A stretch of DNA of 64,000 nucleotides from Rufibacter immobilis (lineage in GTDB: Bacteria > Bacteroidota > Bacteroidia > Cytophagales > Hymenobacteraceae). Location of the stretch: positions 1,178,934 to 1,242,933 of the forward strand of contig NZ_RJJE01000009.1 in NCBI RefSeq assembly GCF_003721565.1. Direction: 5' to 3'. Below are positions 24,788 through 33,855 of the stretch, one piece after another. Within the stretch, counting starts at the first letter, position 1; every line of letters starts with the position of its first letter. Under the pieces are notes generated by a model. The model did not search any database and had not been told where the DNA came from. It was given only the letters and a program-made list of their open reading frames with translations. The translations under genes were made by a program, and so were the position numbers.

Positions 24788-27259
24788 CTAGGCGTTGAAA
24801 AAGACCCGCTTTACCCGCGTACTCACGTTGGTGAGCAGCTCATACGGAATAGTGCCAATGCGGGCGGCAAGCTCTGTGAGCGGCAGTTCTTCGCCAAACA
24901 CCAGCACTTCGTCTCCGGCGCGCACATCTAAGCCCGTCACGTCTACCATGCACATGTCCATGCACACGTTCCCGATGATGGGTGCGCGCTGCCCGTTGAT
25001 GAGCACTTCGCCCACCCCGTTCCCGAAGCGGCGGTCATACCCATCGGCGTAGCCGATGGCGATGGTGGCGGTCTGTTTGTGGGTGGTGGCTATGCCCCGG
25101 CGGCTGTAGCCCACGGTATCACCGGCTTTGATGGATTTCACCTGCGAGACGGTGGTTTTCAGCTGTCCCACGGTTTGCAGGCTGCTCTGCTCCGACCCCG
25201 AAGACTCCACGCCGTACAGCCCTATGCCTAACCGCACCATGTCAAAAGCCGCCTCCTCGCCGAAGCGCACAATGCCCGCCGAGTTGAGAATGTGCTTGGT
25301 AACGGAGTAACCCAGCCCCTGCTCCACCTTGGCCGACATTTGCCGGAATCTGGCAATCTGCTCCCGGGTAAAATCATTGTAGAGCGCCTCATCGGCGCCA
25401 GCCAAATGGCTGAACACGCTCTGCACCCGCACGTGGGGCACCTGGTCCAGCACGGCTAAAGCTTCTTCCAGCTCGGCGTCATCAAAGCCCAGGCGGTGCA
25501 TGCCGGTATCCAGTTTCAGGTGAATGGCAGGTGTTTGGGGGCTTTTCTCGGGGAAATAGTCCAGGAACCGGTGCAACAGGTCTGGTGAATAGATTTCGGG
25601 CTCCAGGCTGTACTGCTGCATTTTCAGGAAGCTGTCTGGGCTGGGGTTCATGACCATGATGGGCAGCGTGATGCCGTGCTCACGGAGGGCCACGCCCTCG
25701 TCTGTGTAGGCCACGGCCAGATAGTCCACGCGGTGGAACTGCAGCAGGTTGCCAATCTCATAGGAACCGGCCCCGTAGGCAAAGGCTTTGACCATGACCA
25801 TGATTTTGGTCGGGCCCGGAACTTTGGAGCGGTAGTAATTGAGGTTGTGCACCAGCGCGTCCAGGTTTACTTCCAGCACCGTACCGTGCACCTGCTGCTG
25901 CAGGGCGGCCACAATTTTCTCAAACTGGAAGATGCGCGCGCCCTTCACCAGAATGGTTTCCTGGCGGAAGGTTTCTGAGCGGAGCTGGCCCAGGAAAGAA
26001 TCGGTGCCCAGGTAGAACTCGCTGCCCGCCGGGAACAGGTCCTGGTGACGGGTGATGATATCCCCGATGCCAATGACACGGTCTACACCCCGGGCAGTCA
26101 CCTCCTGCGCCACCTGCTGGTACAGCGCCTTTTCCTCTACCCCGGCCTCCAGTAAATCTGAGACAATGAGGGTTTTCCGGCCACGCCGCGCCTGCTGGCC
26201 CAGTACGTCTAAGGCAATGCGCAGACCGGCCAGGTCATTGTTATAGGTATCATCTATGACGTAGCACCCGTTGATAGCTTCTTTACGCTCCAGACGCATG
26301 GCCACGGGAGCCAGGCGCTCAAACCGGGCGGGCAGTTCCTCGGGCTTCACACCCAGGTAGAGCAGCGCCGCCAGACAGTGCAGGGCATTTTCCAGCGAGG
26401 CTTCATCAGAGAAAGGCAGCACCAGGTCCTGGCCCTGCCCCGCATACCTGAACCTGACCTTGGTTTTGCCCTGGTGCATTTCCAGCACGTTCAGCTGCAC
26501 CTGGGCCGAAGGATGTCCTTGAGTACTCCACCCAAAACCCGGCAAACCAGCCTGCTGTACCGCCTCCCGCACCGTGGCCTGGTCTGCACAATACACCAAT
26601 TGCTGCACGTGCTCAAACAGCTTCAGTTTCTCCTCCAGTTTCTGGGCGGTAGACGCAAAACCTTCGTCATGCGCGGGCCCCAGGTTGGTGAACACGCCAA
26701 GGGTAGGTTGCAAGACGCTGGCCAGATGGGCCATCTCCTCAGGCTGCGAGATACCGGCCTCAAACACGCCCACGGTATGGCTCTCGTTGATCTGCCACAC
26801 CGAGAGCGGCACCCCAATCTGGGAGTTATAGCTTCGGGGGCTCTTGACCACGCGTTCAGACACGCTCAACAGCTGCGCCAGCCATTCTTTGACAATTGTT
26901 TTGCCGTTGCTGCCCGTGATCCCGATGACCGGAATATGGAACTTGCGCCGGTGGTAAGCCGCCAGCCGCTGCAAGGCCTGCACGCTGTTGCTCACCAGCA
27001 GAAAGTTGGCTTCTGGATACGTAGACAGATCCATGAGTCCGGAGGCGTCTTCCACCACAAACTGCCGCACCCCAGCCTCATACAGCTCAGGGAGGTACTG
27101 GTGCCCGTCATGGAACTCGCCCCGTATGGCGAAAAACACCGACGACACCGCATTGGCTATTTTACGGCTGTCGGTGAGCAGGTGCTGCACCGGGTAGGCG
27201 CCCGGGCACTGGACCAACATACCTCCCGTTACTTGGGCAATTTCTTTGAAACTAAACAT
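24788..27259 (-). CDS. murF-alr: Bifunctional UDP-MurNAc-tripeptide D-Ala-D-Ala ligase / alanine racemase
   Basis: The 823-residue fusion has a MurF part with the ATP loop GITGSNGKT near residue 113, SPRSYNSQIGVPLSVW and DDTYNNDLAGLRIAL. It is joined near residue 455 to an alanine racemase that carries the PLP lysine in MVMVKAFAYGAGS (about residue 488) and a C-terminal VGYSRRG with the catalytic Tyr. One chain thus makes D-alanine and adds D-Ala-D-Ala to the peptidoglycan precursor; such fusions are known in Bacteroidota. The start at 27257-27259 is chosen because the promoter at 27280 lies just upstream and excludes the longer reading. Confidence 0.95.
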   Translation of the reverse strand: MFSFKEIAQVTGGMLVQCPGAYPVQHLLTDSRKIANAVSSVFFAIRGEFHDGHQYLPELYEAGVRQFVVEDASGLMDLSTYPEANFLLVSNSVQALQRLAAYHRRKFHIPVIGITGSNGKTIVKEWLAQLLSVSERVVKSPRSYNSQIGVPLSVWQINESHTVGVFEAGISQPEEMAHLASVLQPTLGVFTNLGPAHDEGFASTAQKLEEKLKLFEHVQQLVYCADQATVREAVQQAGLPGFGWSTQGHPSAQVQLNVLEMHQGKTKVRFRYAGQGQDLVLPFSDEASLENALHCLAALLYLGVKPEELPARFERLAPVAMRLERKEAINGCYVIDDTYNNDLAGLRIALDVLGQQARRGRKTLIVSDLLEAGVEEKALYQQVAQEVTARGVDRVIGIGDIITRHQDLFPAGSEFYLGTDSFLGQLRSETFRQETILVKGARIFQFEKIVAALQQQVHGTVLEVNLDALVHNLNYYRSKVPGPTKIMVMVKAFAYGAGSYEIGNLLQFHRVDYLAVAYTDEGVALREHGITLPIMVMNPSPDSFLKMQQYSLEPEIYSPDLLHRFLDYFPEKSPQTPAIHLKLDTGMHRLGFDDAELEEALAVLDQVPHVRVQSVFSHLAGADEALYNDFTREQIARFRQMSAKVEQGLGYSVTKHILNSAGIVRFGEEAAFDMVRLGIGLYGVESSGSEQSSLQTVGQLKTTVSQVKSIKAGDTVGYSRRGIATTHKQTATIAIGYADGYDRRFGNGVGEVLINGQRAPIIGNVCMDMCMVDVTGLDVRAGDEVLVFGEELPLTELAARIGTIPYELLTNVSTRVKRVFFNA

Positions 27260-27279
27260 GCTGTAGAAATTCAGGTAGT

Positions 27280-27287
27280 CAAATATA
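27280..27287 (-). promoter_or_regulatory. Promoter -7 box (TATATTTG) for murF-alr
   Basis: On the minus strand TATATTTG lies 20 bases before the ATG at 27259, fixing the downstream start codon. No clear -33 element. Confidence 0.45.
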
Positions 27288-27344
27288 CAACAGAAGCAAT
27301 ACCAGTGCACACCGTCTTTCATGCCACTGCCTGGTTACTGGTTT

Positions 27345-27386
27345 GGCGTTTTGGGCAAGTTTTAGGAAAAAGAGCCGCTAAACGCC
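27345..27386. repeat. Dispersed palindrome, degenerate copy between divergent genes
   Basis: GGCGTTTTGGGC pairs loosely with GAGCCGCTAAACGCC around TTTTAGGAAAAA. It lies between the divergently transcribed murF-alr and EamA genes, so here it cannot be a 3'-end hairpin of either. Confidence 0.6.
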
Positions 27387-27478
27387 TTCCTCTCAGAGAA
27401 AAATGTCTGGTTGGGCAAAGGCCACTTCTGTTTTCAGGCGCAGGGACCGGCATATTAGGCAGTGCGGGGCGCAAACTC

Positions 27479-27486
27479 TACCTTTG
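27479..27486 (+). promoter_or_regulatory. Promoter -7 box (TACCTTTG) for the EamA transporter
   Basis: TACCTTTG matches the consensus and lies 19 bases before the GTG start at 27506. Confidence 0.5.
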
Positions 27487-27505
27487 TGCTCCTGAAAAAA
27501 ATATT

Positions 27506-28405
27506 GTGAGATTTGACCGTTTCCACGGCGCTGCCATCAGTGCCTTCGTTATCTGGGGCTTTATCCCCTTTCCCCTCAAAGCTTTAACCGCCTACCCCAG
27601 CAGCCAGATCCTTTACTTCAGGGTACTGGTGGCGGTGCTCACGCTGCTGGTCATCTCTGGCACCACCCGGCGGGAGCAATGGCGCCAAACCATCAACATT
27701 TTCAGAGGAAGCAATTCATTTGAGCGCCGGAGGTTTCTGCTGTTCACGCTGCTGGGCGGCTTTCTGCTTACCATTAATTGGCTGGCCTTCATCTATGTGG
27801 TGAACCACGTAGACATCCAGACCGGCTCTTTTTCTTACCTGCTCTGCCCTATTCTCACGGCCACGCTGGGCTACCTGATTCTGAAGGAACACCTACGCGT
27901 AAACCAATGGATCTCTGTGGCGCTCAGCCTCATGAGTTGCCTGTTGGTGGGTACAGATTCTGTGTACAACCTGCTGTTCAGCCTGGTGATTGCGGCTTCT
28001 TACGCCTTTTACCTCATTACCCAGCGGCTGCTCAAAGACTATGACAAGATTGTACTGCTCACGCTGCAACTGCTTTTGGCCTTTGCCTTCATTGGCCCCA
28101 GCTACCCCTGGTTTGTGGGGGCCGCGGCCCAACCTATCACGGCGCACTTTGCGGGGCAGATTGTGTTACTGAGCTGGCTTTTCACGGTGTTCCCGCTGTT
28201 CCTGAACCTGTATGCGCTCAAAGAACTCAAATCTGCTACGGTGGGCGTGCTCATGTACCTCAACCCCATCATCAACTTCACCATGGCGTTCCTGTACTTC
28301 GGGGAGGTGGCCAGCCAGCAGAAAATAGTGGCGTACGGGATAATTTTCCTGTCTGTGGTGCTGTACAACCTGCCCATCGGCAGAAAGCCGGAAAAACTTT
28401 CCTGA
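27506..28405 (+). CDS. EamA/RarD-type drug/metabolite transporter
   Basis: From the GTG at 27506 the product is 299 residues with about ten membrane segments in two EamA repeats. RarD-like features are FHGAAISAFVIWGFIPFPLKAL and ILYFRVLVAVLTLL near the start and ALKELKSATVGVLMYLNPIINFTMAFLYFGE near the end. The open reading frame extends 1.1 kb further upstream without a stop, but that part is the antisense of murF-alr. The promoter at 27479 and family length favour the GTG start. The substrate is unknown. Confidence 0.85.
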   Translation: MRFDRFHGAAISAFVIWGFIPFPLKALTAYPSSQILYFRVLVAVLTLLVISGTTRREQWRQTINIFRGSNSFERRRFLLFTLLGGFLLTINWLAFIYVVNHVDIQTGSFSYLLCPILTATLGYLILKEHLRVNQWISVALSLMSCLLVGTDSVYNLLFSLVIAASYAFYLITQRLLKDYDKIVLLTLQLLLAFAFIGPSYPWFVGAAAQPITAHFAGQIVLLSWLFTVFPLFLNLYALKELKSATVGVLMYLNPIINFTMAFLYFGEVASQQKIVAYGIIFLSVVLYNLPIGRKPEKLS

Positions 28406-28432
28406 TTTCCTCCGGCCCATGCAACCAATGCC

Positions 28433-28472
28433 CCGGTTTAGGGCTCTTCTTGGTAACAGTGGTTCCTAAACT
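28433..28472. repeat. Dispersed palindrome, strongly decayed copy
   Basis: CGGTTTAGGGCTCTTCTTGG and GGTTCCTAAAC retain the outline of the family with several mismatches. It lies between the EamA transporter and the lipoprotein gene. Confidence 0.45.
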
Positions 28473-28481
28473 TTCCTCTGC

Positions 28482-28940
28482 ATGAAAAACAGCGTCTTCT
28501 TTCTGGCCGCGGGCCTTCTTTTAACAGGTTGTGCGCACACAGAAAACCTGGGCACCACGGAGCAGCAGGAAGTAACCGCGTTGGGAATGGCCCTGTCCTT
28601 GCCTCTACAGAAGCCCGTAGCGGTGCAGGACATGACCTTGCAGTTGCTGAAAGTGGAAGACAGCCGCTGCCCCATGAATGCCATGTGCATCCGGCAGGGC
28701 TCTGCCATAACCTACGTGCAGGTAAAGGACCAGAAAGGGAACGAAGCCACCAAAATCCTGTACCTGGGAGATGCGCTCACCGTGCCCGAAGACCGTGGGA
28801 TACGGTCGGCAGATACCGTGCAGGTGCTTTTGGGCGGGAAACCCTACCAGTTGATCCTGACGGAGGTGCAGCCTTACCCCAATACTTCTGATGCCCGGCC
28901 GGCACCAAAAACCGCGAAAGTGTCTATTGCCGCTTTATAA
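28482..28940 (+). CDS. Lipoprotein with conserved DSRCPxxAxC motif, unknown function
   Basis: The 152-residue protein begins with a lipoprotein signal (MKNSVFFLAAGLLLTGCAH). It continues with a beta-rich domain holding LLKVEDSRCPMNAMCIRQGSAITYVQV. The spacing of the two cysteines suggests a disulfide or metal site; this motif recurs in small uncharacterised Bacteroidota lipoproteins. No function can be assigned. Confidence 0.72.
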   Translation: MKNSVFFLAAGLLLTGCAHTENLGTTEQQEVTALGMALSLPLQKPVAVQDMTLQLLKVEDSRCPMNAMCIRQGSAITYVQVKDQKGNEATKILYLGDALTVPEDRGIRSADTVQVLLGGKPYQLILTEVQPYPNTSDARPAPKTAKVSIAAL

Positions 28941-28972
28941 TTTTAAGGGTTGTTTATGTTTAAATTGAGTGG

Positions 28973-28996
28973 ACCCACGGCGAAAGCTGTGGGTTT
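28973..28996 (+). terminator. Probable terminator after the lipoprotein gene
   Basis: ACCCACGGC and GCTGTGGGT form a stem closed by a GAAA tetraloop and are followed by TTTCGCTTTTCC. The U-tract is imperfect. Confidence 0.55.
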
Positions 28997-29033
28997 CGCT
29001 TTTCCAGACCATCCGGGGCCGGGGACTAAGGAG

Positions 29034-29073
29034 CGCGTTTTAGCCCTGATTCTGGAAAAAGAGCCGCTAAACG
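29034..29073. repeat. Dispersed palindrome, degenerate copy after the VOC gene
   Basis: GCGTTTTAGCCCTGATT pairs loosely with the arm ending GAGCCGCTAAACGC. It is 6 bases beyond the VOC stop codon (minus strand). Confidence 0.65.
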
Positions 29074-29078
29074 CAAAT

Positions 29079-29468
29079 TTACAGCTCATACAATTCCAGC
29101 GGCAGGCCGTCTGGGTCAGAGAAGAAGCAGAACCGTTTGCCGGTATGTTCATCTACCCTAATTTCCTGCACCTCCACTCCCTGCCCTTGCAGGCTCTTTC
29201 TGGCGGCCTCTACGTCTGCCACCGCAAAGGCCAGGTGCCTCAGCCCCGCCGCTTCTGGGTAAGACATCCGCGCCGGCACGTTGGGGAACGAGAACAGCTC
29301 CAGCACATAGTGCCCGTTCAGGGCCAGATCAGCTTTATAGGAATCCCTTTCCTGCCGATAAACCTCCCGCACCAGCTCAAGCCCCAGTATCTGCGTGTAG
29401 AAACGCCTGGAAATAGGGTAATCTGTGCAGATTACGGCAATATGATGGAGGTGTTGGAGGTCTAGCAT
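29079..29468 (-). CDS. VOC family protein (glyoxalase-like, YaeR type)
   Basis: The 129-residue protein has the metal ligands of a single-domain VOC enzyme: His in LDLQHLHHIAVICTDY (start), a paired His in GLRHLAFAV near residue 74 and Glu in the C-terminal DPDGLPLELYEL. It resembles the YaeR/GloA2 subgroup, which are lactoylglutathione-lyase-like; substrate unproven. The -7 box at 29473 is only 4 bases before the start codon, so the transcript may lack a leader. Confidence 0.88.
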   Translation of the reverse strand: MLDLQHLHHIAVICTDYPISRRFYTQILGLELVREVYRQERDSYKADLALNGHYVLELFSFPNVPARMSYPEAAGLRHLAFAVADVEAARKSLQGQGVEVQEIRVDEHTGKRFCFFSDPDGLPLELYEL

Positions 29469-29472
29469 GAGG

Positions 29473-29480
29473 CAAAGGTA
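29473..29480 (-). promoter_or_regulatory. Promoter -7 box (TACCTTTG) immediately before the VOC start codon
   Basis: On the minus strand TACCTTTG ends 4 bases before the ATG. With the usual distance to the start site, transcription would begin at or within a few bases of the ATG. Confidence 0.5.
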
Positions 29481-29525
29481 CGCATTTCGGCTATGCCGAA
29501 GGCAAGGACGCGGGCCCAGGCGGAT

Positions 29526-32153
29526 TTAGAACCCATACCCAATCCGGATACCGGAGCTCACTTTCTCGCTCTCCTGGAAGCCCGTCACAAAATCTACCCT
29601 GAATACTTTGAACAGGTGCTCCAGGCCTACGCCCACCTCCAGGTAATGCCCGGCGGCGTCTGTATGCAGGTAGTTCAAGCTGCCCACTTCCTGGAGCTTG
29701 AGCTTGCGCAGCAGCGGGATCTTGTTCAGGATGAAACCGTTGAAATGGTGGCTGTAGTGCGCCTCCACGTAGGTCTTTTGGGTGCTGTAGCGGTAGTAAT
29801 CCAACAGCTGGAACCCACTGAAGTCACCGGACAGAATGGTGCGGTTGCCGGAGAAGTGCCGGAAGTCCATGAAGTACATCTCCTTCTTCCGCCAGAACGT
29901 ACCCACGCTGGCCGAGTAGTTACTGGAGCCCAGCAGGCCTAAATGCAGGTTATCGCTCACGCCCACAGAAACGAAGTCATAGTCAACGTCGCTGCCCAGC
30001 ACACCGGCTATGCCTTTGCGGTAGTTCAAGCTAAAGGTAGGCCAGGGCGAACCCAGGTTAATTTTCCGGTCTGGGTGCGAAATGTACCTGGTGCCCGGCC
30101 GGAACTGGAGCCGGACGCTGGCCACCAACGCCTGGTGGCGCGGGAAGGTGATATATTCCCCCACCTCGGCGTTGTCAGGGTTGTTGGGGCTGAACGTCTT
30201 GGAAGCGTGGTCCCGCAGGACATAGTCAGTGGTGTTGAACAGCATCTCGCGCTGGTCATATTCGGCCTGGAACGTGGCCGACAAACCATTGAACAGCTCC
30301 CGGTTGTGCCACAGCCGCAGGAAGCTTTTCTGGTACAGCTTGGCGTAATTCTCCTCCCACAGCAGCGTATACACCGTGTTCACAAAGGGCGTGATGGGCT
30401 CACTGGGGTTGAACTGACTCACAAAGCGCCCCCCTTCCGCCCCCACGGCGCGGCGCTTGATCAAATCATAATAGTACGTAGCTGACAGCTTGGCCTGGGG
30501 CTTCTCATTGCTGAACCCATAGCGCAACGTGGGGGAAATGGTGTACCGCCGCCGGTCCTCAAACTGTTTGGAGTAGTCAATGCGCAGGTTGGCCACCAGC
30601 CCTTCTACGGTGTTGTACTGCCAGATACGCGTGATGGGCTCTATGCTGAAACTGGTGCGCTCAAAGGAATTGCGGTACGAGTACCCCGAGAGCAACAGGC
30701 TGGTGCCGGAAAATTTGTTGTTCTTCCGGTCCAAAGAATCTTTGTACGGCTTGGAGTCTTTAATGACCTGCAGGCTGTCTTTTTTATGGTAATCCACCAC
30801 CTCTTCCTGCGTGAGCGGCACGGGCCTTATCTGGGCCCAATAAGCACTGTCACGCGTGTTGGCTTCCTTCTCAATCAGGAGCACCTCCTTTTTCTTGAAG
30901 AACTCGGCATCTGGCATCCCTTGGGCGGGAGCGGCGCTTTTCTGGGCTTTGCGTTCTTTACGGGTAAGTTTGGGAGCTGGAGCAGACGCGGCTGCCGGGG
31001 GAGTGAGGGTTTGGGCAGGTGCGGCGGCCACCGGAGCCGGTTCCTGCTTCACGAAAGAAGCGGGTTTTATGCGGTACTTGCTGTACACGGCCATAAAATA
31101 CCCGTTGCCCTTAAACCCGTACCCTTTCACGTCAAACGTAAACTTCTGCGACTGCAGCACCCACACGTTGCCGGGGGCGGGCGTAAACTGCTGCGTAATG
31201 CGAAGGGTGTCCACAAACTCAATCTGCTGGTCTTTGGTCACGTACAGGTTCAGGCTTTGCAGACGCCAGTCTCCGTCTACAATGTACAGATAACCAGACA
31301 CTACAGGATCACTTTTGCGTTTGGGAATTACTTTAATGCGGTGGATGAGGTGTCCGTTGTTCTGGCTACTGCCCACCAGTTCGTATTTATAGAAGAACAT
31401 GGCATTGTTCGCCAGCGGCGACACAAAACCCCGTTCGTTCACGCCCTGCGCCTTGACCAGGTTCTGGTAAAAATTCACGTTGAACTCAGAGGCCTGGTTA
31501 AAGCTGAAGGCCCGGCTGTTGCCGCTCACCTTGGAGGAAATCATGCGCTCCCGGTACTTATTGGGCTGCATGAAGCTCATCTCCGCCACCGACTCAGACA
31601 GGTACAGAATACCCGGCTTGAGCCCCGCCGGTACTTTAATGACGCCTAGCACGCGCTTGGGCACGTCAATGAGGCGCTGCAAACCTTTCACATACACCTG
31701 CGCCGTATAGGCCTGCACTTCCTTTAGATGGTACTCGCGTTTGGCAATCACCTGTTGCATGATGCCGTACGCCGGATCTTTCCCGCTGAGGCTCACGCGC
31801 ACTTCGTTCAGGTTGTAGACATCGGGCAGGAGCTGTACGTTGAGGGTAAAAGTTTGCTCTTCTTCCGGCACCTCAAGCGTTTTGGTCTGGCTCTTGTAGC
31901 CCACGTACTGAAACACCACCGTATGCTTCCCCGGCTCCACGGCAAACTGGTAGTCGCCCTGCTCATTGGTGGTGGAGCCCACGGTAGACCCCTGTAAATA
32001 CACGGTGGCAAACGCCAGGCCCTTGCCGGCTTCATCGGTTACCCTGCCCTTAAGCGTACCCGCCTGCGCCCAGCTTACGGCAAGACCACAACACAGCAGG
32101 AACACGACGGACAATCGCCGGGAGGCGAACAGAGCCAGAAACACAGAAAGCAT
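29526..32153 (-). CDS. DUF5686 protein with CarboxypepD_reg-like N-terminal domain, outer membrane
   Basis: The product of about 875 residues has a signal peptide (MLSVFLALFASRRLSVVFLLCCGLAVSWAQAG) and a carboxypeptidase-regulatory-like beta domain (about residues 30-110, GRVTDEAGKGLAFATVYLQGSTVGSTTNEQGDYQF). A long DUF5686 region follows and ends in beta-strands typical of an outer-membrane barrel. An internal Ala/Pro linker lies near residue 390. The family is Bacteroidota-specific and resembles the TonB-receptor/barrel group; no substrate is known. A Met seven codons upstream (32174) is an alternative start. Confidence 0.85.
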   Translation of the reverse strand: MLSVFLALFASRRLSVVFLLCCGLAVSWAQAGTLKGRVTDEAGKGLAFATVYLQGSTVGSTTNEQGDYQFAVEPGKHTVVFQYVGYKSQTKTLEVPEEEQTFTLNVQLLPDVYNLNEVRVSLSGKDPAYGIMQQVIAKREYHLKEVQAYTAQVYVKGLQRLIDVPKRVLGVIKVPAGLKPGILYLSESVAEMSFMQPNKYRERMISSKVSGNSRAFSFNQASEFNVNFYQNLVKAQGVNERGFVSPLANNAMFFYKYELVGSSQNNGHLIHRIKVIPKRKSDPVVSGYLYIVDGDWRLQSLNLYVTKDQQIEFVDTLRITQQFTPAPGNVWVLQSQKFTFDVKGYGFKGNGYFMAVYSKYRIKPASFVKQEPAPVAAAPAQTLTPPAAASAPAPKLTRKERKAQKSAAPAQGMPDAEFFKKKEVLLIEKEANTRDSAYWAQIRPVPLTQEEVVDYHKKDSLQVIKDSKPYKDSLDRKNNKFSGTSLLLSGYSYRNSFERTSFSIEPITRIWQYNTVEGLVANLRIDYSKQFEDRRRYTISPTLRYGFSNEKPQAKLSATYYYDLIKRRAVGAEGGRFVSQFNPSEPITPFVNTVYTLLWEENYAKLYQKSFLRLWHNRELFNGLSATFQAEYDQREMLFNTTDYVLRDHASKTFSPNNPDNAEVGEYITFPRHQALVASVRLQFRPGTRYISHPDRKINLGSPWPTFSLNYRKGIAGVLGSDVDYDFVSVGVSDNLHLGLLGSSNYSASVGTFWRKKEMYFMDFRHFSGNRTILSGDFSGFQLLDYYRYSTQKTYVEAHYSHHFNGFILNKIPLLRKLKLQEVGSLNYLHTDAAGHYLEVGVGLEHLFKVFRVDFVTGFQESEKVSSGIRIGYGF

Positions 32154-32290
32154 AGGCAAAGGGTTTGGCAGCATAACGTGATTTTCTACGGGTATGACAT
32201 AGGCACATCGGCAAAATATTCACAATGTCCTATGTCTGGCACAGGCGCAGCGCTAGGTGAAGATAAGCAGCAGCACTCTAGCCCTACCGC

Positions 32291-32330
32291 ACGTTTAGCG
32301 CCTGTTTTTGGAAAAAGATGCGCTAAACGT
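32291..32330. repeat. Dispersed palindrome, covariant variant (AGCGC/GCGCT)
   Basis: ACGTTTAGCGC and GCGCTAAACGT pair perfectly. The usual AGGGGC/GCCCCT has changed on both arms in step, which indicates that pairing, not sequence, is maintained. It lies next to the stop codon of the EamA gene at 32331. Confidence 0.9.
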
Positions 32331-33194
32331 CTATTTGGTTGCCTGGGCAGTTTCCAGCTTCCTGAGTTTACGGCTGTACTGCATGTTCAGGACCACGCCC
32401 AGCAGCACCAGCGCAATGCCCAGATAGGCGTACAGGTGGAAGGTCTCCCCGAAGAACAGCATGCCTAGCGCCAGCGCGTACAGAATACCAATGTAATTGA
32501 GGCTGGCCACCCGCGCCAGCTTCTCCACCTGGTAAGAGCGCGTCATGAAGTACTGCCCCAGCTGCGTGAGAATACCCGTGAGCGAGAGCCAGAGCCAATC
32601 GTTTCCCTGTAGCGGCACCCAGTCAAAAAAGCAGAACACCAGCGAGAGCGGCAAAGACACCAGCGGGAAATAAAAGACAATGACCAGCGGGTGCTCGGTC
32701 TCGCTCAGTTTGCGCACCGAGTTGTACGCCACCCCAGACAGAAACGCGCTGCCTATGCCAATGAGCAGATAGTACAGCGAAATGCGCGTATCTACCCCCT
32801 CAATCACCAGCACCCCAGAGAAGGAAATCAGGAAAAACACCCACTGCCACGGGGCCACTTTCTCTTTGGCGATGAACACCCCCAGCAAAGCGGTGAAGAT
32901 GGGCGCCAGGTACTGGATGGTGACCGCCCCCGCCAGCGGGATGTTCTGCAACGTGGTATAGAACATGAGCAGCGAAAAGCCCCCCGCCAACCCGCGCATG
33001 ACCAGAATTGGCTTCCGGTTGCCCCAGGGCGATACCTTGGCCTGCCGAATCATCCCGTAACTCAGCACCAGAGAAATCACTGACCGGAACAAGACCACCT
33101 CCATGGGCGGCAGGTGCGCCAGAAACTTCACGCAGACGTTCATAAGCGCGAAGAAGAACGTGGAAAGCAGCATGTACTGGACACCCTTGGTCAT
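32331..33194 (-). CDS. EamA family drug/metabolite transporter
   Basis: From the ATG at 33192-33194 the product is 287 residues with ten membrane segments in two EamA halves (for example PPMEVVLFRSVISLVLSY and PLAGAVTIQYLAPIFTALLGVFIAKEK, then ILTQLGQYFMTRSYQVEKLARVASLNYIGILYALALG). It resembles DMT exporters of the S-adenosylmethionine/riboflavin type; substrate unknown. The promoter at 33222 favours this start over an upstream in-frame one at 33224. Confidence 0.88.
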   Translation of the reverse strand: MTKGVQYMLLSTFFFALMNVCVKFLAHLPPMEVVLFRSVISLVLSYGMIRQAKVSPWGNRKPILVMRGLAGGFSLLMFYTTLQNIPLAGAVTIQYLAPIFTALLGVFIAKEKVAPWQWVFFLISFSGVLVIEGVDTRISLYYLLIGIGSAFLSGVAYNSVRKLSETEHPLVIVFYFPLVSLPLSLVFCFFDWVPLQGNDWLWLSLTGILTQLGQYFMTRSYQVEKLARVASLNYIGILYALALGMLFFGETFHLYAYLGIALVLLGVVLNMQYSRKLRKLETAQATK

Positions 33195-33221
33195 AACGGA
33201 AAGCGTTGGGAATTGCGGGCG

Positions 33222-33229
33222 CAAAGGTA
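33222..33229 (-). promoter_or_regulatory. Promoter -7 box (TACCTTTG) for the EamA gene
   Basis: Minus-strand TACCTTTG lies 27 bases before the ATG at 33194 and overlaps the alternative upstream start codon, arguing against it. Confidence 0.5.
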
Positions 33230-33287
33230 GGGGGTTTTCTGGGGGAGAAGCGCAGATTTTCCAGTTTTCCCTCCCAGTTGCATGCCT

Positions 33288-33315
33288 TTTGGCAAACTGT
33301 TTTTGCCTACTTTTG
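33288..33315 (+). promoter_or_regulatory. Promoter for recX (TTTG ... TACTTTTG)
   Basis: TTTG (33288-33291) and TACTTTTG (33308-33315) are separated by 16 bases, near the Bacteroidota spacing. The leader to the recX start is about 35 bases. Confidence 0.5.
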
Positions 33316-33356
33316 GTTAAGAAGTTATACTGCTTTAAGTATTCTCACCAACGTTT

Positions 33357-33848
33357 TTGCCTGTGTTCAGCCCCAAGAAAAAGAAAGTCTACACCAAGAA
33401 AGAGGCGCTGCCTAAAATTGCCGCCTACTGCGCCTACCAGGAACGCACCCAGAACGAGGTACGCGCCAAACTGCTGGACTACGGACTGGACCTGGACGAG
33501 GCCGATGAACTGGTCATTCTGCTCACGCAGGAAAAACTGCTGGACGAAGAACGGTACGCCCAAGCATTTGTGCGCGGCAAATACGGCTTAAAGCGCTGGG
33601 GTCGCCGCAAGATTCAGCTAGGGCTCAAAGCCAAAGGCCTTTCAGACTACTGCATCCGGAAGGGCATGCAGGAAATTGACCCCGATGTGTACTGGCAGAA
33701 CCTCCTCCACCTGCTGGAAAAGAAAAACCATTCTGAAGGAGAGCGCAACCCGCTGGCCCGCCGCCAGAAGATCCAGTACTTCCTGCAAAGCAAAGGCTAT
33801 GAACTAGACCTGATCCAGGACGCGTGGCGCGAGCTGGGCTTGAGTTAA
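33357..33848 (+). CDS. recX: Regulatory protein RecX
   Basis: The 163-residue protein has the three-helix RecX repeats: IAAYCAYQERTQNEVRAKLLDYGL, EADELVILLTQEKLLDEERYAQAFVRGKYGLKRWGRRKIQLGLKAKGLS and a final RRQKIQYFLQSKGYELDLIQDAWREL. RecX binds RecA filaments and restrains recombination. No ATG is available: the start is TTG at 33357 or GTG at 33363. recA is not in the window. Confidence 0.92.
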   Translation: MPVFSPKKKKVYTKKEALPKIAAYCAYQERTQNEVRAKLLDYGLDLDEADELVILLTQEKLLDEERYAQAFVRGKYGLKRWGRRKIQLGLKAKGLSDYCIRKGMQEIDPDVYWQNLLHLLEKKNHSEGERNPLARRQKIQYFLQSKGYELDLIQDAWRELGLS

Positions 33849-33855
33849 AAATAGC

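Noticed and set aside
26378-27505. Upstream 1.1-kb extension of the EamA transporter reading frame
   Set aside because: It is antisense to murF-alr, lacks transporter features and precedes the promoter box at 27479; the GTG at 27506 gives the family length.
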